From: Syntrophales bacterium
GTDB lineage: Bacteria; Desulfobacterota; Syntrophia; Syntrophales; UBA5619
Length of the DNA stretch: 13,680 nt
Direction: 5' to 3'
Assembly: GCA_023229765.1 (NCBI GenBank)
Contig: JALNYO010000056.1
Span: forward strand, 1 to 13,680
The notes beneath the pieces are model-generated. The model was not told the origin of the DNA and did no database searches. It was given only the letters and a program-made list of their open reading frames with translations. The position numbers and the translations under genes are program-made. Positions 6,266 through 12,157 of this stretch are shown here, piece by piece. Positions within the stretch are counted from its first letter, which is position 1. The number at the start of each line of letters is the position of its first letter.

Positions 6266-6351
6266 GCCGGGGCTGCGCGAGTTGGGGTTCCCAGTCAAAG
6301 ATAAATGGTTAGATATGCAAGAATCTTCTGCAAATAGACTTAAAAAACTAA

Positions 6352-6364
6352 CTGAAACAGTTTC
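6352..6364 (+). promoter_or_regulatory. Candidate enhancer CTGAAACAGTTTC
   Basis: GAAAC-A-GTTTC (6354-6364) is a perfect palindrome with a 1-bp centre, 93 bp upstream of the GG of the sigma-54 element at 6452. The 13-mer differs by one base from 3522-3534, which sits at an equivalent distance from another sigma-54-like element. This points to one enhancer-binding protein serving both; which one is unknown. Confidence 0.4.
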
Positions 6365-6450
6365 TCAACCGCGCCGTTTGTTTGGAAGCTGTCTTCCCCG
6401 ATATTTATACCAATACACTAATATCATGGTGATTATGAAAAAATATTTAG

Positions 6451-6466
6451 TGGCACTGATTGTGCA
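6451..6466 (+). promoter_or_regulatory. Candidate sigma-54 promoter before the NifX-like/TSUP remnants
   Basis: TGGCACTGATTGTGCA has GG at 6452-6453 and GC at 6464-6465 with 10-bp spacing; TGGCAC is a full match to the -24 consensus and GTGC replaces TTGC at -12. It is 72 bp before the ATG at 6538. A 26-codon ORF (6435-6515) overlaps it and is therefore unlikely to be a gene. Confidence 0.5.
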
Positions 6467-6537
6467 TCGGTGCCCGGAGAGTTGTCCTTGGGCTTGTCTG
6501 CTGACTCGCGCATGAAGGACGGTGGGAGGCATTTTTG

Positions 6538-6669
6538 ATGAAGGCGGCTATCCCCCTGTTCAAAGACAGGGTTTCACCCCATTTTTCCACTGCGCCAGAG
6601 GTGCTCCTCGTTCAGACGGAGGGCGGCAGTATCTGCGCTACCTGGAAAAATCGATCGGACTGCCCGTAA
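6538..6669 (+). pseudogene. Truncated NifX/NifB-type (dinitrogenase Fe-Mo cofactor) domain protein
   Basis: The 43-codon ORF starts MKAAIPLFKDRVSPHFSTAP and continues EVLLVQTEGG, closely matching the opening strands of the roughly 100-residue NifX/NifY/NifB C-terminal domain (typically MKIAIPxxxGRVSPxFDxA). It ends at TAA after WKNRSDCP, so more than half the domain is missing and the cofactor-binding part is lost. GGGAGG lies 9 bp before the ATG. The predicted sigma-54 promoter at 6451-6466 would transcribe it, and a truncated TSUP permease gene follows 20 bp downstream. In intact form such pairs suggest Fe-S or sulfur/metal handling. It may be a functional micro-protein, but with a truncated neighbour I read it as decay. 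Confidence 0.55.
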
Positions 6670-6689
6670 CTTTGAAAGGAGGAAAGACT

Positions 6690-6887
6690 ATGAGTTTCGT
6701 GATTTATTTTATCGTAGGCATTCTGGCCGGAGTTGTCGGCGGTTTGTTGGGGACGGGCGGGTGCGCCCTGATGATGCCCGTGATCCGTTTCGGTTTTCAT
6801 TTCGACCCGGCCTTGGCCGTGGGAACGACCCTGACGGCGGTGGTCTTCACGGCGGGTTCCGGGGCCTTCCAGCACTTTCGAATGTGA
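6690..6887 (+). pseudogene. Truncated TauE/SafE (TSUP, DUF81) permease
   Basis: The ORF has 65 codons after an ideal AAAGGAGGAAAGACT ribosome-binding site. The sequence MSFVIYFIVGILAGVVGGLL, GTGGCALMMPVIRFGFHFDP, ALAVGTTLTAVVFTAGSGAF, QHFRM is the first repeat half of a TSUP permease: a hydrophobic helix, the G-GTGGG-like loop and the P-x-A-VGTTL motif. TSUP proteins export sulfite, sulfoacetate or related sulfur anions and are normally about 250 residues. The reading frame stops at TGA directly after HFRM. One frame over, the next bases read NVNFSGNH then stop, which resembles the usual GNV continuation. I therefore infer a small deletion with frameshift and loss of the remaining three quarters of the gene. 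Confidence 0.65.
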
Positions 6888-6992
6888 ATTTTTCGGGGAA
6901 TCATTAAGGAGGATTGAGGGCAGTGAAATGAATATAGCAAACGTCAGACAATCGGCCAAGGATATGGTTTCCAACGGGTCTGCGACAAGAAT

Positions 6993-7109
6993 ATGGGTTT
7001 CCTTTTACTTGAAAACCGCTTGAGGTTCTGTTACTGTCCCCGCCGAAGTTGTGAGGTCACGGAAATCAGAGGCGGCAAGGTCCTTGAAATAAATGCTTCA
7101 TCACGATGA
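6993..7109 (+). CDS. Possible small cysteine-rich protein or gene fragment
   Basis: The ORF encodes 38 residues, MGFLLLENRLRFCYCPRRSC then EVTEIRGGKVLEINASSR. The C-x-C-P-x3-C cluster and the balanced composition look protein-like rather than random. The frame remains open upstream to a TGA near 6926 (VCDKNMGFLL), without a better start. There is no Shine-Dalgarno at the ATG, so it may be the end of a broken gene. Its stop overlaps an ATG at 7106 (ATGA), which opens a longer N-terminal version of the dsbA-like ORF. I do not recognise the family. Confidence 0.3.
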   Translation: MGFLLLENRLRFCYCPRRSCEVTEIRGGKVLEINASSR

Positions 7110-7127
7110 TTCACGCGATGATTCACG
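7104..7127 (+). repeat. Perfect 12-bp tandem duplication
   Basis: CGATGATTCACG occurs twice head to tail (7104-7115 and 7116-7127). It creates two in-frame ATGs upstream of the true dsbA-like start, which explains the apparent MIHAMIH extension of that ORF. Confidence 0.9.
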
Positions 7128-7183
7128 GGTTTTGCGACTGTTGTGCCGTATCCGTAAAGGTTTGTAGAATTAAGAGGGAAAAG

Positions 7184-7762
7184 ATGGGATTGAAAAGGGT
7201 GTCGGCGGTAGGGGTGTTCTCGCTGCTTCTGGTCTGGTTGAGCGCGGCGGGGAGCGGATGGGCGGAAGAACGAAACCAGACTTTTCCCTCTTTCGGCTCG
7301 GGGGCTGTCGAAGTGCGGCTTTACACCGATTATTTCTGTCCCCCCTGTCGGGCAATGGAACCTGGCGTTGAACCGATTCTGAAAGACCTGCTCAAGAAAA
7401 ACGCGATCCGCCTTACCTTGGCGGACGTTCCTTTGAGCCGGCTCACGCCGCTTTTTGCCAGGAATTTTCTTTACGCCCTTAGGGAAAACAATGGCGCTGA
7501 ACATGCCTTGCTGGTACGCAGCATCCTCATGGAAGCTTCCACCAACAAGGAGATTGCGACCCAGGAACGGATCGAGGCTCTGTTCAAGGGAAAGGGAATT
7601 GCCTTTGTAGTCTGGGATCCCAAGTTCGCCTTCGACCGCTACAACAAGTTGTTACAGGAGGACAAAATCAACGCAACTCCTACCTGCGTCATTATTAAGA
7701 ACGGCCAGAAGAAGACGTTCGTCGGTGGTGATGATATTATTAACGCCCTCAAGGCCCTGTAA
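7184..7762 (+). CDS. DsbA-like periplasmic thiol oxidoreductase (CPPC)
   Basis: The product has 192 residues from the ATG at 7184. I prefer this start over the ATG at 7106 because AAGAGGG lies 6-7 bp before it and because it opens a clean signal peptide (MGLKRVSAVGVFSLLLVWLS, AAGSGWAEE, cleavage after about residue 28). The mature part is a thioredoxin fold: the strand VEVRLYTDY is followed by C52-P-P-C55, with a helix inserted between it and the C-terminal half. The cis-proline loop is ATPTCVIIKNG (P166), and it ends in the strand KTFVGGDDI. It most likely forms or shuffles disulfides in secreted proteins. It is followed 49 bp downstream by a VKOR-like membrane protein, the expected reoxidase. 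CPPC is less common than CPHC of DsbA, so isomerase or reductant roles are possible. Confidence 0.85.
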   Translation: MGLKRVSAVGVFSLLLVWLSAAGSGWAEERNQTFPSFGSGAVEVRLYTDYFCPPCRAMEPGVEPILKDLLKKNAIRLTLADVPLSRLTPLFARNFLYALRENNGAEHALLVRSILMEASTNKEIATQERIEALFKGKGIAFVVWDPKFAFDRYNKLLQEDKINATPTCVIIKNGQKKTFVGGDDIINALKAL

Positions 7763-7811
7763 TAAAGGATCATTCGCCGGGCGCGACCCCTGCGGAAGGA
7801 ATGGATGGTGA

Positions 7812-8261
7812 ATGACGAGAGACCGTGTTTTGAAAATCATCAATGTCGTCTTCCCCGTCATCGGCATCGGCCTGATGGTCTTTTACGATGTCTGCGACAC
7901 CTCTTGCTCCTCCCTGCAGGGGACGTTTATGGGATTGGACCTGAAGATAATCGGGATCCTCTTCATGGTGGGTCTTCTGGCGTTGACTATCCCGCTGGCG
8001 TCCCGTTGGGCCGGTTTCGTCCAATGCTCGCGCATTATGATCCTTTCCGGAACCCTGGGGGGGGAGACCCTCCTCGTCCGTTTCCAGGTCGTTAACGACA
8101 CCTATTGTCCCTTCTGCCTGGCCTTCGGTTCGTGCATCCTGATCCTGTTCATCGCCAACTTCACGAAGGCGAACCGCTATCCAGCTCTGGGGGCCTTTCT
8201 GGTCGGGATTGCCGCCTTTGCCATCTTCTTCGAGGGTTCCGTTGCGCCGCTTTACCGTTAA
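7812..8261 (+). CDS. VKOR/DsbB-like membrane disulfide reoxidase
   Basis: This 149-residue protein has four to five predicted membrane helices (about 8-25, 44-64, 72-90, 104-117 and 124-141). A periplasmic loop carries VCDTSC (C28, C32), followed by a conserved-looking SLQGTFMGLDLKIIG. The active CPFC motif is C99/C102, in VVNDTYCPFCLAFG, immediately before a helix, as in vitamin K epoxide reductase homologues. It lacks the second large domain of fused bacterial VKORs. It would pass electrons from the reduced DsbA-like protein to quinone. VKOR instead of DsbB is usual in strict anaerobes and deltaproteobacteria. The ribosome-binding site is GGAAGGAATGGATGG upstream of the ATG. The ORF ends 20 bp before the large palindrome at 8282. 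Confidence 0.8.
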   Translation: MTRDRVLKIINVVFPVIGIGLMVFYDVCDTSCSSLQGTFMGLDLKIIGILFMVGLLALTIPLASRWAGFVQCSRIMILSGTLGGETLLVRFQVVNDTYCPFCLAFGSCILILFIANFTKANRYPALGAFLVGIAAFAIFFEGSVAPLYR

Positions 8262-8281
8262 TCCATCCAACCCCATCCTTT

Positions 8282-8460
8282 GGGCCTGTCCGCAAATAAC
8301 CTGAACATCTTGCAGCTCATCTTTGGGCCATCTTTGGCTGTGGCTCAATCACAAAATCCTCAACGTAGCGCTGCTACGTCTGCGGTTTTGTTCAATCGCC
8401 ACAACCAAATCCAACCCAAATCTGAGCGCAATCTTGCCCAGGTTATTTGTGGACAGGCCC
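8282..8460. repeat. 179-bp imperfect palindromic element
   Basis: Two 88-bp arms (8282-8369 and 8373-8460) around a 3-bp centre are inverted copies matching at about 60 of 88 positions by eye, without gaps. The outermost 22 bp differ at one position (GGGCCTGTCC[GA]CAAATAACCTG), and the innermost arms ACGTAGC/GCTACGT are perfect. Outside 8282 and 8460 the symmetry stops. No ORF with transposase features lies inside. It looks like a non-autonomous palindromic mobile element or a large extragenic palindrome. It could also act as a transcription barrier between the VKOR gene and the next operon. Confidence 0.85.
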
Positions 8461-8489
8461 TTTGTGAATAAAATTAGATCTTCCGGGGT

Positions 8490-8548
8490 GGATACTGTTT
8501 GTCAGGATGGATGTCGAGCTGGATACAGCCGCCGGATACAATGTATCC
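8490..8548 (+). promoter_or_regulatory. GGATAC repeat cluster, candidate enhancer of the ZraP-like operon
   Basis: GGATAC occurs at 8490-8495, 8521-8526 and 8534-8539. The last is part of the perfect palindrome GGATACA-A-TGTATCC (8534-8548). The palindrome centre (8541) is 97 bp upstream of the GG of the sigma-54 element, the normal enhancer distance. The first two repeats start 31 bp apart, close to three helical turns. Confidence 0.5.
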
Positions 8549-8636
8549 ATGCTGCCCAGTGGCGCAATACCCATTCCTGCGCATAGATCATATATATGCT
8601 AATAAAATTAGTTAGATATAGTGTTATGCACGCCAT

Positions 8637-8652
8637 TGGCATATAGCTTGCA
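8637..8652 (+). promoter_or_regulatory. Candidate sigma-54 promoter of the ZraP-like/ABC operon
   Basis: TGGCATATAGCTTGCA has GG at 8638-8639 and GC at 8650-8651 with 10-bp spacing. It matches TGGCA at -24 and TTGCA at -12. The predicted transcription start near 8662 is about 30 bp before the ATG. GCTTGC/GCAAGC (8646-8663) forms a small inverted repeat over the -12 and start. E. coli zraP, a homologue type, is a known sigma-54 gene. Confidence 0.6.
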
Positions 8653-8691
8653 TTGTAGCAAGCAAACAATTCTCTTGAAAGGAGACAAAAA

Positions 8692-9195
8692 ATGAAGAAA
8701 GCAAAGTTTAACATTCACAAAGTGGTAACAGTAGTAGCGGTGATCGCCCTGGCGGCGGTCGTGGCCTCCCCGGCGATGGCCTATCGGGGGATGGCGGGCG
8801 GGTTCGGCAGGGGACCCGGCGGTTATGGGATGATGGATCCGGCGCGAGGACTCGATCTGACGGCTGAGCAGACCGCTAAGATCAACGCCCTGCGCGAGGC
8901 GCACCTCAAGGATATCCAGCCCCTCCAGGCTCAGCTCTACGCCAAAAATGGAGAGTTGAGAAATCTCTGGCTGGCCAAGACGCCGGATCAGGAGAAGATA
9001 CTCGCCCTGCAGAAGGAGGGGCGGAACCTCCGCGATCAATTGACGGACAAGCTGACCGCCTACCGCCTGGAGGCGCGCAAGATTCTGACGCCTGAACAGC
9101 TGGCGAAGGCACAGTCTTATGGGTTGGGGCGGGGAATGGCCCGCGGCGGAGCCGGCATGCGGGGTGGTTTCGCCCCCGGCTGGGGAATGCGTTAA
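8692..9195 (+). CDS. Spy/CpxP/ZraP-family periplasmic stress protein
   Basis: This 167-residue protein has a signal peptide (MKKAKFNIHK, then VVTVVAVIALAAVVASPAMA, cleavage after residue 30). The mature protein is helical and has both LTxxQ repeats of the family: DLTAEQTAKINALREAH (55-71) and ILTPEQLAKAQSYG (131-144), separated by a charged coiled helix. Both ends are Gly/Met/Arg-rich (MAGGFGRGPGGYGMM; GRGMARGGAGMRGG), as in ZraP, where such tails take part in metal binding or oligomerisation. Cysteine and histidine are nearly absent (H9 lies in the signal peptide and H71 is the only mature histidine), so zinc binding as in E. coli ZraP is uncertain. It probably acts as a periplasmic chaperone or stress sensor. 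AAAGGAGAC lies 6-8 bp before the ATG. It heads the operon from the sigma-54 candidate at 8637. Confidence 0.8.
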   Translation: MKKAKFNIHKVVTVVAVIALAAVVASPAMAYRGMAGGFGRGPGGYGMMDPARGLDLTAEQTAKINALREAHLKDIQPLQAQLYAKNGELRNLWLAKTPDQEKILALQKEGRNLRDQLTDKLTAYRLEARKILTPEQLAKAQSYGLGRGMARGGAGMRGGFAPGWGMR

Positions 9196-9208
9196 CTTAC
9201 TAATGAAC

Positions 9209-9243
9209 GGACGTCCCGGCCGTGTGATTTGGCCGGGACGTCC
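9209..9243 (+). terminator. Strong hairpin after the ZraP-like gene (attenuator or processing site)
   Basis: GGACGTCCCGGCC (9209-9221) and GGCCGGGACGTCC (9231-9243) are perfect 13-bp arms with a 9-base loop, 13 bp after the stop. No T-run follows (AATAAAACG), so it is not a typical intrinsic terminator. It more likely stabilises the upstream mRNA and lowers expression of the downstream transporter genes. Confidence 0.55.
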
Positions 9244-9302
9244 AATAAAACGGGTATTAATAAAAGAAGTATCCAGCCGATGGCGATATTGTTCACAGAG
9301 TT

Positions 9303-9317
9303 AGTCCCGCCGGGACT
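9303..9317 (+). terminator. Second small hairpin before the ABC ATPase
   Basis: AGTCCCG-C-CGGGACT is a perfect palindrome followed six bases later by a T5 run (CGATTTTTC). The arms are 7 bp with a minimal loop, so terminator strength would be weak. It could act as an attenuator between the periplasmic protein gene and the transporter genes. Confidence 0.35.
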
Positions 9318-9354
9318 GGGCGATTTTTCAAGACGTGATAAAAGGAGGGCAACA

Positions 9355-10068
9355 GTGGCCTTAATTGCAGCAGAGCAGATAACCAAGGAATACCGGGTGG
9401 GCGAGGTGGCGGTTCAGGCCCTCCGAGGCGTCAGTTTCGAGATCGAACCCGCCTCGTTCGTCTCCTTTGTCGGACCGTCGGGAAGCGGGAAGACGACCCT
9501 TTTGAACCTCATCGGCTGTTTAGACAAGCCGACGGCGGGGAACATGAGAGTTGCCGATACCGATGTGGCCTCCCTGGACCGCAAGGCGAGCGCTGCCTTC
9601 CGGGGCAAGACCATCGGTTTCATTTTTCAGGACTTCAACCTCCTGCCGGTTTTGACGGTTTACGAGAACATTGAATACCCCCTTTTGATGGTGCAGAAGG
9701 TCTCGACCCAGGAACGTCAGAAGCGGGTAACCGCCCTGTTGGCGGATGTCGGGATGGCCGATCAGCGGGACAAGCGGCCCGACCAGATCTCGGGTGGGCA
9801 GAAGCAGCGGGTGGCCGTTGCCCGGGCGCTGGTGACGAACCCCAAGCTGGTGCTGGCGGATGAACCGACGGCCAATCTGGACCACGATACAGCCTACATG
9901 GTGCTCAACCTGATGAAGCAGATGCGGGATGAGTTCAAGACCACCTTTATCTTCTCAACCCACGACCCAAAGATCGTGGGCGAGGCGGAAATCATCTTTA
10001 CACTCGAAGACGGCAAGCTTAACGGGGCAAAGAACAAGGGAGGAAACGGCCATGGGCAATCTCTTTAA
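9355..10068 (+). CDS. ABC transporter ATPase, MacB/LolD type
   Basis: I chose the GTG at 9355 (237 residues) because AAAGGAGGG precedes it by a normal distance. The frame is open upstream to a possible start at 9229, but that would run through the hairpins and lacks family similarity. Motifs: the A-loop tyrosine region EYRVGEVAVQALRGVSFEI, Walker A GPSGSGKTT (40-48), Q-loop FIFQDFNLLP (89-98), signature ISGGQKQRVAVARAL (145-159), Walker B LVLADEP (165-171), and H-loop STHDP (201-205). The spacing and the ALRGVSFEI and DFNLLPVLTVYENI features fit the MacB/LolD/FtsE-type family, which powers lipoprotein extraction or periplasmic export without moving substrate across the inner membrane. It overlaps the permease gene by 17 nt. 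Confidence 0.92.
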   Translation: MALIAAEQITKEYRVGEVAVQALRGVSFEIEPASFVSFVGPSGSGKTTLLNLIGCLDKPTAGNMRVADTDVASLDRKASAAFRGKTIGFIFQDFNLLPVLTVYENIEYPLLMVQKVSTQERQKRVTALLADVGMADQRDKRPDQISGGQKQRVAVARALVTNPKLVLADEPTANLDHDTAYMVLNLMKQMRDEFKTTFIFSTHDPKIVGEAEIIFTLEDGKLNGAKNKGGNGHGQSL

Positions 10069-11290
10069 AATCGCGATCCGGAATCTGCTCCGGTACAAAA
10101 GACGGACGCTGCTGACCGCTTCGCTGATTACCGTGGGCGTCGTCTTCGTTCTGGCCTTCGTCTCCGTGGCCGGCACCTTCAAGAACATGATGATTGGCCA
10201 GGTCACCGACTCGATGATTGGCCACCTGCAGGTGCACCGGAGGGGGTTTGTCGCCTCCATCGAGACGCTCCCCTTGAACATGAATCTTAAAGGGGGCGCC
10301 ATCGGCAAACTGGAAAAGATTCTCGATGCCCAGCCGGAGATCGAGGCCTATTCGCCGCGGGTGAAGTTCGGCGGCATGTTCAGCAATTTCACGGAGACCT
10401 CCAGCATCCGGGTGACGGCGATCGATCCGGCCAGGGAGTTCAAGACGGTTCCGCTCCTTCCCAACCGGGTCATGGAAGGTGAAAAGGAACTTAAACCGGG
10501 CGGGATACTGATCCCGGAATTGCTGGCCCGGGGGATGAAGGTCAAGCCGGGTGATGCGGTTGTTGTTGTGGCCACCAACGCCGACGGTTCGGTGAACGGC
10601 AAGCAGTTCGTGGTCACAGGGGTGATGGAGAGCGCGACCGGTCCCGGCGGCCGGGACGGCTACATCCACCTGGACGACGCCCGTGAACTCCTGCGGATGG
10701 AGGATAAACAGGTAAGCGAATACGCCATCCGCCTCAAAAAATTTGGAAATCTCGCGGCCTTTGGCAAGAAACTGGACAGCCTGCTGGCCAAGGAACTAAA
10801 TCCGCAGGGGAAGCCCATCTTTGAGGTGCACACCTGGGAGAAGCTTTCACCCTTCTTCAACATAGCCCGGATGATCGATCTGATGACCTTTTTCATCAAG
10901 CTCATGCTTATCGCCATTGTCCTGATCAGCATCATGAATGTGATGATCATGGCCGTCTATGAACGGATTCGCGAGATAGGCACCATCGCGGCGATCGGGA
11001 CGCTCCCCGGAAAGATTCTCAGCATGTTTGTGATCGAGGGTTTCTGCATGGGGGTGGTGGGCGCCCTGATCGGCGATCTGGTGGGGATCGGTCTGGTCTG
11101 GATACTCAATCTCTTAAAAATCAGCTACAACTTCGGCATGCAGAAGGGGCTTGTTCTTGAAGCCGGCGTTTCTTTGGCCGACATCCTGATGATTTCGGCC
11201 ACGGTCATTTTCGTCTCGGTTATTGCCAGCCTCCAGCCCGCCTTCAAGGCGTCGCGCATGGAGCCGATCCAGGCGCTCAGACATATCTAA
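10052..11290 (+). CDS. FtsX-like (MacB/LolC-type) ABC permease
   Basis: The product has 412 residues from the ATG at 10052, preceded by AAGGGAGGAAACGG. A short cytoplasmic N-terminus, FKIAIRNLLRYKRRTLLTAS, leads into the first membrane helix (about 20-40). A large periplasmic MacB-type domain follows (about 45-270). The FtsX domain comes last, with three C-terminal helices: FFIKLMLIAIVLISIMNVMI, then the cytoplasmic coupling motif YERIREIGTIAAIG, then IEGFCMGVVGALIGDLVGIG, and a last helix before KASRMEPIQALRHI. This is the type VII ABC topology of MacB and LolCDE. The partners are the ATPase upstream and the LolA-like protein 14 bp downstream. The substrate is unknown; a lipoprotein, lipid or small toxic molecule are all possible. 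No separate MacA-type adaptor is in the window. Confidence 0.9.
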   Translation: MGNLFKIAIRNLLRYKRRTLLTASLITVGVVFVLAFVSVAGTFKNMMIGQVTDSMIGHLQVHRRGFVASIETLPLNMNLKGGAIGKLEKILDAQPEIEAYSPRVKFGGMFSNFTETSSIRVTAIDPAREFKTVPLLPNRVMEGEKELKPGGILIPELLARGMKVKPGDAVVVVATNADGSVNGKQFVVTGVMESATGPGGRDGYIHLDDARELLRMEDKQVSEYAIRLKKFGNLAAFGKKLDSLLAKELNPQGKPIFEVHTWEKLSPFFNIARMIDLMTFFIKLMLIAIVLISIMNVMIMAVYERIREIGTIAAIGTLPGKILSMFVIEGFCMGVVGALIGDLVGIGLVWILNLLKISYNFGMQKGLVLEAGVSLADILMISATVIFVSVIASLQPAFKASRMEPIQALRHI

Positions 11291-11304
11291 GAAGGAGGGT
11301 TTCC

Positions 11305-12039
11305 ATGCGTTACATGAAGGGGATTATAGTTTTATTATCGCTGTTTATTGCCATGCCTGTTTATGCGCTTGACGGCAAGGCGCTCTTGAAACAGATGGAC
11401 CGGAACCTCAGTCCCGATTCCTATGAGTCTTACCGGAAGCTCATCAATATTGAGCCCTCAGGGGCGAAAAAGGAGTTCACCCTCTTTACCGTCAAGAAGG
11501 GTCTTGACAAGGTGGCAGCCCTTTTCATCGCCCCGGCCAGCGAAAAGGGGCGCAGCACCCTGCGGCTGGGCGATAACATGTGGCTCTTCATTCCGAACGT
11601 CGGCAAGCCGATCCGGATCACGAGCCTCCAGTCGGTTGTGGGCGGCGTTTTCAACAATGCCGATATCCTTCAGCTCGATTACGCGGCGGAATACGACGTG
11701 GAGAAGGTAGAGGAGACGGGCGGTCAATACCTGCTTTTTCTTAAGGCCAAGACCAAAACCGTGGCCTATGACCGGCTGAAAATCTGGGCGGACAAGAAGA
11801 GCGTCCTGCCGACGAAGATCGAGTGCCTCACCGAGGCGAACATGCTCATCAAGACGATCTATTTCAAGGACGTCAAGAACTTCGGCGGCGGCATCACTCG
11901 GCCGGCGGTGATCGAGACGGAAAGCCCCCTCTACAAGGGCTACAAGTCGGTGATGATCTTCGCCGGGTTCAAGAAGCGGGATTTCAAGGATGAGGTGTTC
12001 ACGTTGACCTTCATGTCCAATATCGAATCGCTGCGATAA
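11305..12039 (+). CDS. LolA-like periplasmic outer membrane lipoprotein-sorting protein
   Basis: This 244-residue protein has a signal peptide (MRYMKGIIVLLSLFIAMPVYA, quoted without its first residue as RYMKGIIVLLSLFIAMPVYA; cleavage near 21). The rest reads as an extended beta structure matching the LolA-like family (PF17131 type). GKALLKQMDRNLSPDSYES is an opening helix, followed by strands KEFTLFTVKKGLDK, GRSTLRLGDNMWLFIPNVGK (the diagnostic MWLYxP-like motif), ITSLQSVVGGVFNNADILQLD, YDRLKIWADKKSVLPTKIE and the closing FTLTFMSNIESLR. It probably binds a lipid or acylated cargo in the periplasm. Lying between an FtsX-type permease and an outer-membrane barrel, it fits as the shuttle. AAGAAGGAGGG precedes the ATG. 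Confidence 0.85.
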   Translation: MRYMKGIIVLLSLFIAMPVYALDGKALLKQMDRNLSPDSYESYRKLINIEPSGAKKEFTLFTVKKGLDKVAALFIAPASEKGRSTLRLGDNMWLFIPNVGKPIRITSLQSVVGGVFNNADILQLDYAAEYDVEKVEETGGQYLLFLKAKTKTVAYDRLKIWADKKSVLPTKIECLTEANMLIKTIYFKDVKNFGGGITRPAVIETESPLYKGYKSVMIFAGFKKRDFKDEVFTLTFMSNIESLR

Positions 12040-12040
12040 C

Positions 12041-12059
12041 GCTTGCGGGTGAAGCAAGC
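12041..12059 (+). terminator. Small hairpin after the LolA-like gene
   Basis: GCTTGC (12041-12046) and GCAAGC (12054-12059) flank a 7-base loop directly after the stop. The next bases (TTGGGGATTGTTGG) are only moderately T-rich. It is a weak candidate on its own; the same GCTTGC/GCAAGC arms occur at 8646-8663. Confidence 0.25.
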
Positions 12060-12078
12060 TTGGGGATTGTTGGTTAGT

Positions 12079-12116
12079 CAGGGGCGGCAGTCGCGTCTTT
12101 TCGTCGGCCGCCCCTG
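12079..12116 (+). terminator. GC-rich hairpin between the LolA-like and barrel genes
   Basis: CAGGGGCGGC (12079-12088) and GCCGCCCCTG (12107-12116) are perfect 10-bp arms with an 18-base loop, followed by TTATTGAT. Without a T-run it may be a partial terminator or mRNA stabiliser. The barrel gene starts 42 bp downstream, and no good promoter was seen between, so readthrough is likely. Confidence 0.4.
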
Positions 12117-12157
12117 TTATTGATCGCTATCCCGTGCTTTTCCGGGGAGGAAGACAG

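Larger units (their letters stand above)
6888..7183 (+). other. Region between the TSUP remnant and the dsbA-like gene
   Basis: No strong gene is visible over this stretch. It contains an AAGGAGG at 6906-6912 followed by a 31-codon ORF (6928-7023, MNIANVRQSAKDMVSNGSAT) and an overlapping 38-codon ORF (6993-7109) in another frame. It also contains a 12-bp tandem duplication (7104-7127). No convincing sigma-70 or sigma-54 promoter for the dsbA-like gene was found. Confidence 0.4.

Noticed and set aside
6435..6515. 26-codon Cys-rich ORF starting MKKYLVALIVHRCPESCPWA
   Set aside because: It lies across the sigma-54-like element at 6451-6466 and has no Shine-Dalgarno; more likely chance.
9229..9354. 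N-terminal 42-codon extension of the ABC ATPase
   Set aside because: It passes through two hairpins, has no family similarity, and a good ribosome-binding site precedes the GTG at 9355.
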